Source: Dyadobacter psychrotolerans (GTDB lineage Bacteria; Bacteroidota; Bacteroidia; Cytophagales; Spirosomataceae). From it: 64,000 bases of DNA. The notes under the pieces were generated by a model. The model did no database searches, had not been told where the DNA came from, and saw only the letters and a list, made by a program, of their open reading frames with translations. The DNA is taken from positions 434,001 through 498,000 of the forward strand of contig NZ_SMFL01000003.1 of the NCBI RefSeq assembly GCF_004349265.1, in the 5' to 3' direction. The position numbers and the translations under genes were made by a program. This document shows, one piece after another, positions 55,843 through 64,000 of this stretch (within the stretch, counting starts at the first letter, position 1; each line of letters begins with the position of its first letter).

Positions 55843-56841
55843 ATGGAACGGTGTGATATAAAATTGTATCGAGGTTACGCAAATAAAAAGGAATTGGTCG
55901 TTTTTGGCCACCTGGTTGAGAAATATCCATCCGGTGACCATAAATATACACGAAAAGGCTTCCGATATGCAAGAACCATATTACAGCTGTTTTCAATAAA
56001 AACCATTCCCAGCCTGAAAGTGACTTTACGGGTGGGATCGGTTGTTGCGGAAACAACCGCCGAAGGAGACGGCTACTTTCGTTTTCAAATTCCCTACACC
56101 GAAAAACCGGATGGCGGCTGGCACAAATACGAAGTGTCTGTTGATGAAGAAATTAATGGCAAAAAATACCAGGCTACCAGTGAGGAAGAGTTTTTTATTC
56201 CTTATACGAGTTCATACGGTATCATTTCCGACATAGACGATACGTTTCTGATATCGCACAGCCGCCGCTCGTTCAGGAAATTATTTGTGTTACTTTCCAA
56301 AAATGTGCAGGCAAGAAAGCCTTTTGATGATGTCGTAAAACATTACCAGCTTTTGTCTTTCGCAAGCAGGGTTCACCCGCAGATACAGAGCAATATTTTC
56401 TTTTATGTTTCCAGCAGTGAATGGAATCTGTATGATATGATTGTCCGGTTTGCAGAACTGAACGGCTTGCCGAAAGCTATTTTAAAACTAAAAAAAATAA
56501 AATCAGGACTGGACGATTTTGTCACAACGGGAGGCGGCTCCCACGGTCATAAGCTGAGAAAAATTCAGAATGTTATCGGATTTTACCCTGAATTGCAGTT
56601 TATTCTGCTTGGTGACGATTCACAGAAGGATCCGGAAATTTACGAGGAGATCTGCCGGGAATTCCCTAAAAGTATACGCGCCGTTTATATTCGTCAAACC
56701 AGAACACGAAGTAAACCGCTCAGCAGTATGCATATAAAAAACATAGAAAATCTGGGAATAGATACCTGCTATTTTGCCCACAGTAACAAAGCCATTATCC
56801 ACTCACTTGAAAAAGGAATTGTTTTCCAAACTCCTGCCTGA
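55843..56841 (+). CDS. APP1-type phosphatidate phosphatase domain protein (DUF2183)
   Basis: 332 residues. A beta-rich N-terminal region (about 1-120; HLVEKYPSGD, VAETTAEGDGYFRFQIPYT) is followed by a HAD-like catalytic domain: DIDDT at D130/D132/T134 (SDIDDTFLISHS), the second motif YVSSSEWNLYD, a lysine region LKLKKIKSGLDDF, and the acidic LLGDDSQKDPEIY. This is the architecture of APP1 proteins, the Mg-dependent phosphatidate phosphatases known from yeast and found in bacteria. No signal peptide. It diverges from the YegS-like kinase at 54928, an arrangement that suggests control of the phosphatidate/diacylglycerol balance. Confidence 0.88.
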   Translation: MERCDIKLYRGYANKKELVVFGHLVEKYPSGDHKYTRKGFRYARTILQLFSIKTIPSLKVTLRVGSVVAETTAEGDGYFRFQIPYTEKPDGGWHKYEVSVDEEINGKKYQATSEEEFFIPYTSSYGIISDIDDTFLISHSRRSFRKLFVLLSKNVQARKPFDDVVKHYQLLSFASRVHPQIQSNIFFYVSSSEWNLYDMIVRFAELNGLPKAILKLKKIKSGLDDFVTTGGGSHGHKLRKIQNVIGFYPELQFILLGDDSQKDPEIYEEICREFPKSIRAVYIRQTRTRSKPLSSMHIKNIENLGIDTCYFAHSNKAIIHSLEKGIVFQTPA

Positions 56842-56875
56842 TATAAAAACTGACTAATCGAATTAAATATTAACC

Positions 56876-58036
56876 ATGGAAATTTCGCATATTCTGAATG
56901 AGCTTGGCGAGGACCGCAGCCTTTACTTCAACGCTGTTTCGCCTCCAATCATGCAGACAAGCAACTTTGTCTTTGATACATTTGAAGATATCAGAAAAGC
57001 ATTTGAAGATGAAGATTCAGCTTATTTATATTCCCGGGGAAAAAATCCGACCATTGAAATTCTCAGAAAAAAACTCGCTGCACTGGACGAAGCGGAAGAT
57101 GCACTGGTATTTAACAGCGGGGCCTCTGCCATATTTTGTTCTGTGCTGGCGAATGTTAAAACGGGTGACCACATCATTTCTGTTGATAAACCATATAGCT
57201 GGGCCTGGCGGATGTTTGACAATATGCTGCCGAGATTTGGTGTGGAAACGACTTACATTGACGGGACTAAGATTGAGAATTTCGAGAACGCGTTACGACC
57301 GGAAACGAAGGTTATCTATCTTGAATCGCCTAATTCCAACACTTTTGAATTGCAGGATCTTGAAGCAATATCAAAACTGGCTAAAAGCCGTGGAATAGTA
57401 ACAATCGTCGATAACAGCTATTCGTCGCCCATCCACCAAAAACCACTTGCTCTGGGCATCGACCTGAGTTTACAATCTGCCACCAAATACCTCGGCGGGC
57501 ATAGCGATACTGTGGCAGGCGTGCTTACTGGCAGGAAAGACATGCTTCAGAAAATTTTCAATGAGCAACTTCTGAACAACGGTTCCGGTATTTCACCTTT
57601 TAATGCCTGGCTCATACTGCGCGGCCTGCGAACACTGCCTGTTCGTTTGGCGCACATTACCAAAACCACGGAAAAGGTGATTGCATTCCTGAAAACGCAT
57701 CCAAAGATCGACAGGGTTATTTTCCCTTTTGACAATGATTTTCCCCAGCTCGATCTTGCAAAAAAACAAATGAGCGGTGCATGCGGGCTTTTTACAATTG
57801 TTTTAAAAACAGATTCTTATAATCGAATTGAAAAATTCACCTATGGTCTTAATCATTTTTTAGTCGCCGTTTCCTGGGGCGGCCATGAATCGTTGATTTT
57901 ACCTCAGGCAGCAGCTATCGGTCCGGAAAACTTTGATCCGATCATTGAAAGACATCGTATGGCAAGGGTTTATGTAGGCCTTGAAGACGCGGATTATCTG
58001 ATCGCGGATCTCAGACAGGCGCTTGAAATCCTTTAA
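56876..58036 (+). CDS. Trans-sulfuration family PLP-dependent enzyme (Cys/Met metabolism)
   Basis: 386-residue fold-type-I PLP enzyme. Key elements are PPIMQTSNFVFDTFE, YLYSRGKNPTIEILRKKLAA (the YSR-NPT motif), FNSGASAIFCSVLANVKTGD, VDNSYSSPIHQKPLALGIDL and the cofactor lysine K204 in SLQSATKYLGGHSD. Candidates are cystathionine gamma-synthase, cystathionine beta/gamma-lyase or methionine gamma-lyase; sequence alone does not decide. It follows the APP1 gene after 34 bases and may be cotranscribed with it. Confidence 0.92.
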   Translation: MEISHILNELGEDRSLYFNAVSPPIMQTSNFVFDTFEDIRKAFEDEDSAYLYSRGKNPTIEILRKKLAALDEAEDALVFNSGASAIFCSVLANVKTGDHIISVDKPYSWAWRMFDNMLPRFGVETTYIDGTKIENFENALRPETKVIYLESPNSNTFELQDLEAISKLAKSRGIVTIVDNSYSSPIHQKPLALGIDLSLQSATKYLGGHSDTVAGVLTGRKDMLQKIFNEQLLNNGSGISPFNAWLILRGLRTLPVRLAHITKTTEKVIAFLKTHPKIDRVIFPFDNDFPQLDLAKKQMSGACGLFTIVLKTDSYNRIEKFTYGLNHFLVAVSWGGHESLILPQAAAIGPENFDPIIERHRMARVYVGLEDADYLIADLRQALEIL

Positions 58037-58149
58037 TAAAACAGACATTTATTTGGTTGCTTAGCCTCTAAATTGCGTCCGTCGTTAAAAACTTTGAGTC
58101 CGTTGCGGTTAAAAGCATTATTTCACACACCATCCTGACTTATAGCTAA

Positions 58150-58836
58150 ATGAAAAAAATACTGATTGTCGAAGACGACAGACGCATTGCCCAGAACATT
58201 TACCGGGGACTGGTTTCTGAACATTTTGAAGCAGAAATTGCTGCTGATGGAATTACAGGCAAACAAATGGCTCTTGAAAAGAAATTTGACCTGATACTTT
58301 TGGACGTAAATCTGCCGGGAATGCGCGGTTATGAAGTTTGTCAGCAAATACGTCTTTACAAACCGGCCATCCCGATTATTATGCTGACAGCATACGGCGA
58401 AATTGAAGACAAGGTTGAAGGGCTGGGCCGCGGAGCTGACGATTATATCGTTAAACCTTTTGATTTCAGGGAGTTACTGGCAAGAATCAATGCCGCACTT
58501 CGTATTTCAGAAATCAGAAATCCTGAAAATGAAAACAAGGTGCTGCGTATTGCAGATTTGGAAATGAACCTGGGAACGAAGGAAGTGATCCGTGCGGGAA
58601 AATCAATAGAGTTAACAGCAAAAGAATTTGCGCTGCTTGAATATTTCCTGATCAATCGCGGGCGTGTTGTTTCAAAAATGGATCTGGCGGAGCACGTCTG
58701 GCACCTCAATTTTGATCCCGGCACCAACGTGGTTGAAGTGTATATCAATTATTTACGCAAAAAAGTAGATAAAGATTTTACGACAAAATTAATTCACACG
58801 CGCCCGGGACTTGGTTATATTTTGAAAGAGGATTAA
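58150..58836 (+). CDS. OmpR/PhoB-family response regulator
   Basis: 228-residue two-component regulator. The receiver domain has the acidic pair at E8/D9 (LIVEDD), the phospho-acceptor Asp52 in LILLDVNLPG, T/A switch residues in MLTAYGE and the lysine of DYIVKPF. A winged-helix DNA-binding domain follows from about residue 135 (TAKEFALLEYFLINRGRVVS, EVYINYLRKKVDK, THTRPGLGYIL-like end). It is transcribed with the kinase at 58908 and precedes a heavy-metal-type RND efflux operon, which it probably activates, as CusR or CzcR does. The inducing ion is unknown. Confidence 0.95.
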   Translation: MKKILIVEDDRRIAQNIYRGLVSEHFEAEIAADGITGKQMALEKKFDLILLDVNLPGMRGYEVCQQIRLYKPAIPIIMLTAYGEIEDKVEGLGRGADDYIVKPFDFRELLARINAALRISEIRNPENENKVLRIADLEMNLGTKEVIRAGKSIELTAKEFALLEYFLINRGRVVSKMDLAEHVWHLNFDPGTNVVEVYINYLRKKVDKDFTTKLIHTRPGLGYILKED

Positions 58837-58907
58837 ACGACTCCACCGCAAATTCGTCCAACCAGCACGTTCTACCTCTTTTATTCAAATTTGTTTTATC
58901 TCTTCCT

Positions 58908-60275
58908 GTGAAAATTAAGGACCGGATTGCTTTGCAGTTTACAGTACTCGTAGCTGCACTACTTTTTCTGTTTTCTGTGGCTGTCTATACGATCTCTTCT
59001 ACTTTCAGGCAGGAGGAATTCTTTGACAGGCTTAGAAGTAAAGCCCGCACCACCTGCCGGCTTCTGGTAAAGGTTAACGGCATCGATAAAGATCTTTTAA
59101 AGGTAATCGATGAAAATACGCTTACAGAAATGCTGGATGAAAAGGTACTGATCTTTAATTCAAAAAATGACCTGATCTATTCCAGTGTCGACGACAAGCT
59201 CCTAACCTATCATGTCAGGTTACTCGATGAAGTACGTCAGAAAAAAAGCATTGAGTTTGTTCAGGAAGATAGCGAGGTAATCGGTTTGCTTTATACCGAA
59301 GGCACCGAACCACTGGTTGTACTGGCTTCGGCTTATGATAAATTCGGGCGGAGTAAACAGAGTAATCTGATACGGACACTCGCCTGGGGATTGCTTGTCG
59401 GGATTGGCGTTACTGTTGTTTTAGGTATTTATTTTGCCGGCAATTCGCTGAAACCGATCAGCAGTATTAACGACCAGGTTTCACTTATTACGGCGCAAAA
59501 TTTGTCGCAAAAACTCGATGAAGGTAACCGCAAGGATGAAATTGCACAACTGGCAATCAACTTTAATACCGTTTTATATCGTTTAAATCAGGCATTTGAA
59601 CAACAGAAAAGTTTTGTTTCCCATGCTTCACATGAACTACGAACGCCCCTGGCAGCCCTAAAATCGGAGATTCAGCTTGGCCAGCGTTTTGTTCAAGACG
59701 ATCCCGATTTGGAGGAAGTTTTCAGCAATCTGTTTTCGGATACCGAGCGGCTGATCAGCATCACGAATAATTTGCTGTTTCTTGCAAGATCGTACGAAAA
59801 TATCGACCGCATGAAAATGTTTCCGGTTCGTATAGAAGATCTTGTTTTTCTTGCCAAAGAGGAATTGCTAACGTCTTTCCCGAATTATACCGTAACCATT
59901 GACTACACGACAATTCCCGATAACGAACGCGAAACGGTCATCGAGGGAAATGAGGAACTTCTTAAACGTGTTTTTCTTAACCTGATTGACAACGCCTGCA
60001 AGTACTCGAATGACCACAAAGCGCAGATATTGATTTCAACTGATGAAAAACATTGCGTCGTCAGTGTGAAGGATCAGGGTGTGGGTATCAGTCAGGAAGA
60101 CTTGCCGCATATTTTTAATCCCTTTTTCAGATCATCTCAAACCAGCGAGCTTCCCGGTTTTGGAATCGGACTTTCGATCTGTCACCGGATTGTTGAATTA
60201 CATCACGGAAGCCTGTCAGCAACCAGCGAATTGGGAGTTGGCAGCGAATTCCGCGTACAGCTTGACCATATCTAA
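58908..60275 (+). CDS. Sensor histidine kinase (metal-efflux type)
   Basis: 455-residue membrane kinase beginning with GTG (58908). The first membrane span is at about residues 9-30, then a periplasmic domain of about 125 residues, a second span at about 156-178 (TLAWGLLVGIGVTVVLGIYF), a HAMP region, and the phospho-acceptor His242 (SHASHELRTPLAAL). The ATPase domain has N-box NLIDNACKYS, G1 VKDQGVGIS and G2 PGFGIGLSICHRI. It resembles the CusS group that senses metal ions in the periplasm. The region between the two spans is the probable sensor and holds no clear metal-binding motif. Confidence 0.94.
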   Translation: MKIKDRIALQFTVLVAALLFLFSVAVYTISSTFRQEEFFDRLRSKARTTCRLLVKVNGIDKDLLKVIDENTLTEMLDEKVLIFNSKNDLIYSSVDDKLLTYHVRLLDEVRQKKSIEFVQEDSEVIGLLYTEGTEPLVVLASAYDKFGRSKQSNLIRTLAWGLLVGIGVTVVLGIYFAGNSLKPISSINDQVSLITAQNLSQKLDEGNRKDEIAQLAINFNTVLYRLNQAFEQQKSFVSHASHELRTPLAALKSEIQLGQRFVQDDPDLEEVFSNLFSDTERLISITNNLLFLARSYENIDRMKMFPVRIEDLVFLAKEELLTSFPNYTVTIDYTTIPDNERETVIEGNEELLKRVFLNLIDNACKYSNDHKAQILISTDEKHCVVSVKDQGVGISQEDLPHIFNPFFRSSQTSELPGFGIGLSICHRIVELHHGSLSATSELGVGSEFRVQLDHI

Positions 60276-60355
60276 GGTTCTAATTTTTTTCTAAGGTTAT
60301 TTTAAGGCTCCTGTAATACCAGCTGCCGAATATCGCATGTTCAAAAAAAGACAAC

Positions 60356-61603
60356 ATGCGCCTTTACATAATCGGAATTTTAACGCTTATCTCCACCGGT
60401 CTTTTCGCCCAGGATACATTGCGGCTTAACATCAGACAGGCTGACAGCCTTTTCCTCAAAAATAACTTAGAGCTTCTAGCCGAAAAATATCAGATCGATA
60501 TTGCAAAATCCCTGGAAATACAGGATAAACTTTGGGATAATCCAAACCTAAGTGTTGAACTAAGTGCTTACAATCCTTCTCGGGGATTATTTGACGTTGG
60601 TCGTCAGGGCCAAAAAGCGATCAGCATTCAGCAAATGATTACACGTGCCGGCAAACGCAATAAGCAGGTTGCCCTTGATGTGGAATCGACCCGGAAAAGT
60701 GAATACCAATTTTTCAATCTGGTCCGTACTTTAAAATTTGACCTTCGTCAGATCTTCTTTGAAACCTATTTTTTAGGAAAAACGATCCGTTTACTCGACA
60801 ATCAAATTGCTACCCTGAACACAACGGTTGCGGCATTTGATAAGGAATATAACCGGAACAATATTTCGTTAAAGGAAGTCGTCCGTTTAAAAGCGCTGCT
60901 TTTTCAGCTCACCAATGACCGCGCCAACATTCTTTTCGAATTATCAGAGAACCAGCGCGATCTGAGAACTTATCTGAATACCGATCTGCCCATTCAGCCG
61001 GTGGTTGACAGTTCTGACATCAACCGGTATCAGATTAAAAATTATACAATGTCTTCCCTGAAAGAAAAGGCTATTCAAAGCAGAGCTGATTTAAAGGTTG
61101 TGCAATCATCAACAAAACAGGCAGAACTAAACTATACACTGCAAAAAGCACTGGCGGTACCAAACATCCAGTTAGGTGCTTTATATGACCAGGCCAGCAA
61201 CTACCAAAACAATTATTTTGGAGTTTCTGCTTCGGTAGACCTGCCGTTTTTTAACCGCAACCAGGGAAACATTAAAGCTGCGAAGAGCAACATCAGTTAC
61301 TATAAAACAGCCGAACAAGCAAAGGAAAATAGTATTTCCAATGAAGTCGACGCAGCGCTGCAAAAAGTAACCGTGGCAGAAAATGCCTATCAAAGCGTAG
61401 AAAGTCGGTTTACAAATCAGTTTGAGTTGCTGAACAAAGGGATTTACGACAACTTCCAAAAACGCAACATTACGCTGCTCGAATTCATCGATTTTATCGA
61501 AACCTACAACGAAAGTATCAGGGAATTTAACCGCCTCCAGGCCGACCGTATCAAAGTCTACGAAGAGCTCAATTTCGTAGTTGGCGAAGAGCTCTTCAAC
61601 TAA
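60356..61603 (+). CDS. TolC-family outer-membrane efflux protein (CzcC/CusC-like)
   Basis: 415-residue outer-membrane channel of a tripartite efflux pump. Signal peptide MRLYIIGILTLISTGLFA, then LNIRQADSLFLKNNLELLAE, the usual TolC opening, two long helical repeats (about residues 20-210 and 220-410; NLVRTLKFDLRQIFFETYF, FFNRNQGNIKAAKSNISYYK) and the short strand segments GALYDQASNYQNNYFGVSAS and VDLPFFNRN between helices. Starts 80 bases after the kinase. Cooperates with the adaptor and RND pump encoded next. Confidence 0.93.
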   Translation: MRLYIIGILTLISTGLFAQDTLRLNIRQADSLFLKNNLELLAEKYQIDIAKSLEIQDKLWDNPNLSVELSAYNPSRGLFDVGRQGQKAISIQQMITRAGKRNKQVALDVESTRKSEYQFFNLVRTLKFDLRQIFFETYFLGKTIRLLDNQIATLNTTVAAFDKEYNRNNISLKEVVRLKALLFQLTNDRANILFELSENQRDLRTYLNTDLPIQPVVDSSDINRYQIKNYTMSSLKEKAIQSRADLKVVQSSTKQAELNYTLQKALAVPNIQLGALYDQASNYQNNYFGVSASVDLPFFNRNQGNIKAAKSNISYYKTAEQAKENSISNEVDAALQKVTVAENAYQSVESRFTNQFELLNKGIYDNFQKRNITLLEFIDFIETYNESIREFNRLQADRIKVYEELNFVVGEELFN

Positions 61604-61653
61604 GACAAACCTATTTCAACCATATCAAGGCATTTGCTAATCATATTATAAAA

Positions 61654-62742
61654 ATGAAAAATTCCCCCTATATCCTTTTACTGGCCATGCTGGCCGTCTG
61701 GACCACATCCTGCAATAAAAAAAAGGAGGTGCAGGATGAGGTAAAAGCGTTTATGCTTTCCGATACGATGATGAGCCGTATCACGCTGGATACCGTTAAA
61801 ACAGAAATGGTTCGCAATGAACTAACACTTGTCGGCAAGGTTGTACCGGATGAAAATCAGGTTATTAAAATATTCCCGCTGGTAGGTGGTAATGTAGAAG
61901 ACGTGAACGTTGAGCTGGGTGACAATGTGAGAAAAGGACAGAAACTCGCCACGATCCGCTCAGGAGAAGTTGCTGATTTTGAGCGGCAAATGATACAGGC
62001 ACAATCTGATTTGCTGATTGCGCAAAAAAATCTTTCCTCCACAGAAGATCTTTACGAAAGCAAACTCGTTCCGGAGCGCGATGCGATTACAGCCCGCCAG
62101 ATGGTCGACAAAGCACAGGCAGAACTAAGCCGGGTTAAAGAGATTTTCTCAATTTACGGAATTGGAAAATCAACCAATTACACCATCAAATCGCCAATCA
62201 ACGGTTTTATAATCGACAAAAACGTGAACCGCGGTATGCAGCTTCGTTCAGATAATTCTGAGAGCCTGTTTACTGTTGGCCAGATTGCAGATGTTTGGGT
62301 GATGGCCAATGTCAATGAAAGTGATATTCCAAGAGTCAAACTGGGCATGGCTGCAGATGTCCGCACCATCAGCTTCCCTGATCAGATCTTTAAAGGAAAG
62401 GTTGATAAAATCTACAATGTGCTTGATCCCGAAACAAAGGCAATGAAAATCAGGATACAGCTGCAAAACGTTGGTTTTAAGCTTAAACCGGAAATGCATG
62501 CAACGGTTTATCTGAATTTTGAAGAAGGAAATCAAATGCAGGCAATTCCTTCGCAATCCATCATTTTTGACAGAAGTAAAAACTGGGTGATGGTGTTTCA
62601 CAGCCGTTCTAAAATTGAAACCCGTGCAGTGGAAATTTACCGTTCTCTGGCCAACCGGACCTACATCAGCAGCGGACTTAAAAACGGAGATGTGGTTATA
62701 TCAAAAAATCAGCTTCTGGTTTACGATGCGCTGAATGATTGA
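61654..62742 (+). CDS. RND efflux periplasmic adaptor lipoprotein (CzcB/CusB-like)
   Basis: 362-residue membrane-fusion protein. A lipobox (WTTSC) follows a short signal, and the mature N-terminus is lysine-rich (CNKKKEVQDE). The barrel-sandwich hybrid domain is split by a helical hairpin: LVGGNVEDVNVELGDNVRKG, then QMIQAQSDLLIAQKNLSS, then YTIKSPINGFIIDKNVNRGM. Beta-barrel and membrane-proximal parts follow (VWVMANVNESDIPRVKLGMA, LKNGDVVISKNQLLVYDAL). The N-terminal cysteine anchors it to the inner membrane. No His/Met-rich metal-binding extension is seen, so the ion cannot be guessed. Confidence 0.94.
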   Translation: MKNSPYILLLAMLAVWTTSCNKKKEVQDEVKAFMLSDTMMSRITLDTVKTEMVRNELTLVGKVVPDENQVIKIFPLVGGNVEDVNVELGDNVRKGQKLATIRSGEVADFERQMIQAQSDLLIAQKNLSSTEDLYESKLVPERDAITARQMVDKAQAELSRVKEIFSIYGIGKSTNYTIKSPINGFIIDKNVNRGMQLRSDNSESLFTVGQIADVWVMANVNESDIPRVKLGMAADVRTISFPDQIFKGKVDKIYNVLDPETKAMKIRIQLQNVGFKLKPEMHATVYLNFEEGNQMQAIPSQSIIFDRSKNWVMVFHSRSKIETRAVEIYRSLANRTYISSGLKNGDVVISKNQLLVYDALND

Positions 62743-62822
62743 GTGACGACCCGGCAAGCGTTATCATTCTACCATTCTCTCATCGCACCGGCGACCCGGT
62801 CAACATTCTATCATTATTATTT

Positions 62823-64000
62823 ATGAATAAATTCATTCGGGGAATTGTTGGTTTTTCTCTTAAAAACCGATTTTTCATTTTCTTTATGACAGGCTTGCTG
62901 ATCGTTGCAGGTGTTGTCAGCTATCAAAGCACCCCTCTGGAAGCATTTCCGGACGTTACCAATACGCAGATCATCATTGTAACCCAATGGAACGGCCGCA
63001 GCGCTGAAGAGATAGAACGATTCGTAACCGTACCAATTGAAGTGGCGATGAACTCTGTACAACAAAAAACCAATGTCCGGAGTACAACCATGTTTGGTTT
63101 AAGTATTATCAAGATCATTTTTGACGATAATGTCGAAGACTTTTTTGCCAGACAGCAGGTGAATAATCAGCTCCGGAATATCTCACTTCCAGAAGGCGTA
63201 GAACCTGACGTTCAGCCGCCATACGGACCTACGGGAGAAATTTTCAGATATACACTAAAAAGCAAAGATCGTGACAGCCGTGAACTACTGACGCTACAAA
63301 GCTGGGTAATTGACCGCCAGCTGCGCAGTATTCCCGGTGTGGCCGATGTGGTTGCCTTTGGTGGAAGAGAGAAAATCTATGAAGTTCAGGTTAATCCGAC
63401 CAAACTGGTTAAATACAATATCACACCACTTGAAGTATACCAGGCAGTTACCAAAAGCAATGTCAATGTAGGTGGTGACGTGATCGAAAAAAATGGCCAG
63501 GCTTATGTTGTTAGGGGAATCGGTCTGCTTAATTCTATTCCTGACATTGAAAATATCATTGTAGAATATGTAAAAGATAATCCTGTTCTGGTGCGGGATG
63601 TGGCGGCAGTGAAGGAGTCGGACATGCCACGCGTGGGCCAGGTTGGGCTCGATGAAAACGACGACGTTGTTGAAGGAATTGTGGTACAGCGAAAAGGCGA
63701 AAACCCAAGTGAAGTGCTGGCTCGCATAAAGGATAAAGTTGAAGAACTGAATACCAAAATTCTTCCTCCGGATGTAAAAATGGTGACCTTTTACGACCGG
63801 GATAACCTGATCGAATTTTGTGCGCATACGGTAAAACACAACCTTGTTGAAGGAATTGTGCTGGTAACCGTTATCGTATTTCTTTTCATGGCCGACTGGC
63901 GTACGACGGTGATTGTATCGATCATTATCCCGCTTGCGCTGCTGTTTGCCTTTACGTGTTTGAAACTAAAAGGAATGTCGGCCAACTTACTATCGATGGG
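62823..64000 (+). CDS. Heavy-metal efflux RND transporter, CusA/CzcA family (partial, 3' end outside window)
   Basis: The first 392 codons of an RND pump are visible, from ATG 62823 to the window edge. An inner-membrane span (FSLKNRFFIFFMTGLLIVAG) is followed by the CzcA signature YQSTPLEAFPDVTNTQI and IEVAMNSV. The porter domains come next (GPTGEIFRYTLKSKDRDSRE, SWVIDRQLRSIPGVADVVAF). Then comes the second membrane group beginning HNLVEGIVLVTVIVFLFMAD and ending at the window edge. CzcA/CusA-type pumps move divalent or monovalent metal ions (Zn, Co, Cd, Cu, Ag) out of the periplasm by proton antiport. The ion-determining residues lie beyond the window. Confidence 0.95.
   Translation, partial: MNKFIRGIVGFSLKNRFFIFFMTGLLIVAGVVSYQSTPLEAFPDVTNTQIIIVTQWNGRSAEEIERFVTVPIEVAMNSVQQKTNVRSTTMFGLSIIKIIFDDNVEDFFARQQVNNQLRNISLPEGVEPDVQPPYGPTGEIFRYTLKSKDRDSRELLTLQSWVIDRQLRSIPGVADVVAFGGREKIYEVQVNPTKLVKYNITPLEVYQAVTKSNVNVGGDVIEKNGQAYVVRGIGLLNSIPDIENIIVEYVKDNPVLVRDVAAVKESDMPRVGQVGLDENDDVVEGIVVQRKGENPSEVLARIKDKVEELNTKILPPDVKMVTFYDRDNLIEFCAHTVKHNLVEGIVLVTVIVFLFMADWRTTVIVSIIIPLALLFAFTCLKLKGMSANLLSM

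Noticed and set aside
55804..55941. N-terminal extension of the lipid kinase
   Set aside because: It would run across the start of the divergent APP1 gene, and the normal family N-terminus is at 55803.
62750..62822. Imperfect direct repeat (CGACCCGG with ATTCTA-CATT pieces) before czcA
   Set aside because: Too short and degenerate to separate from chance; no palindrome or promoter found with it.
63294..63839. 181-codon frame opposite the CzcA gene
   Set aside because: Antisense shadow; the plus strand encodes unmistakable RND sequence.

Overview
The window comes from a member of the Bacteroidota, most likely a Cytophagales bacterium of the Dyadobacter/Spirosomaceae type; the genus is inferred. 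The signs are four SusC/SusD outer-membrane pairs, OMP_b-brl_3-type TonB receptors, TamL, a GroEL with a GGM-rich tail, A-rich ribosome-binding regions, and promoters of the Bacteroidota form TTG-N19-TAnnTTTG rather than TTGACA/TATAAT. Nearly all the DNA is coding, and there is no prophage, insertion sequence, CRISPR array, rRNA or tRNA gene that I can see.

Region 1 (1-9.6 kb) and region 3 (17-35 kb) are envelope and nutrient-uptake loci. There are four SusC-SusD pairs: 1-3994 (minus, SusD cut by the window edge), 18571-23187 (minus), 24544-30251 (plus, with a third DUF1735-type surface lipoprotein) and 30549-35089 (plus). No glycoside hydrolase or polysaccharide lyase lies beside them. The only nearby degradative enzyme is a secreted M20 amidohydrolase (17070-18389), so peptides or N-acyl amino acids are possible substrates. 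Two tandem paralogous TonB-dependent barrel proteins (4322-6769, 7151-9604) carry the same promoter/operator block. The second and third SusCD loci diverge across a 1.36-kb AT-rich gap.

Region 2 (10-17 kb) holds a six-gene cobalamin salvage operon on the minus strand: a BtuF-like lipoprotein, PduO-type adenosyltransferase, cobU, cobT, cobS and cobC. It is headed by a cobalamin riboswitch at about 16811-16960. The operon finishes adenosylcobalamin from imported corrinoids; there is no de novo corrin-ring pathway here. A Tat-exported enolase-superfamily protein and two small hypothetical genes lie downstream.

Region 4 (35-50 kb) is mostly housekeeping: an AlaA-like aminotransferase, a queuosine-precursor transporter, a TrmH-family rRNA/tRNA methyltransferase divergent from tamL, then miaB, a sigma-54 activator, lptE, a TPR protein, secG, a LOG-family protein, groES-groEL and a small lipoprotein. 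A sigma-54-like promoter precedes groES.

Region 5 (50-64 kb) holds a LolD-type ATPase, sucC without sucD, an inverted pair of two-hairpin palindromic repeats, an esterase-GntP permease operon, a divergent lipid kinase/APP1 phosphatase pair, a trans-sulfuration PLP enzyme, and a heavy-metal-type efflux cluster. That cluster runs response regulator, histidine kinase, TolC, CzcB and CzcA, with CzcA cut by the window end.

No wholly new multi-gene system was found. The most interesting leads are the shared operator of the tandem barrel receptors, the inverted two-hairpin repeats at 52.1-52.3 kb, the sigma-54-like signal before groES, and the lipid kinase/phosphatase pair.
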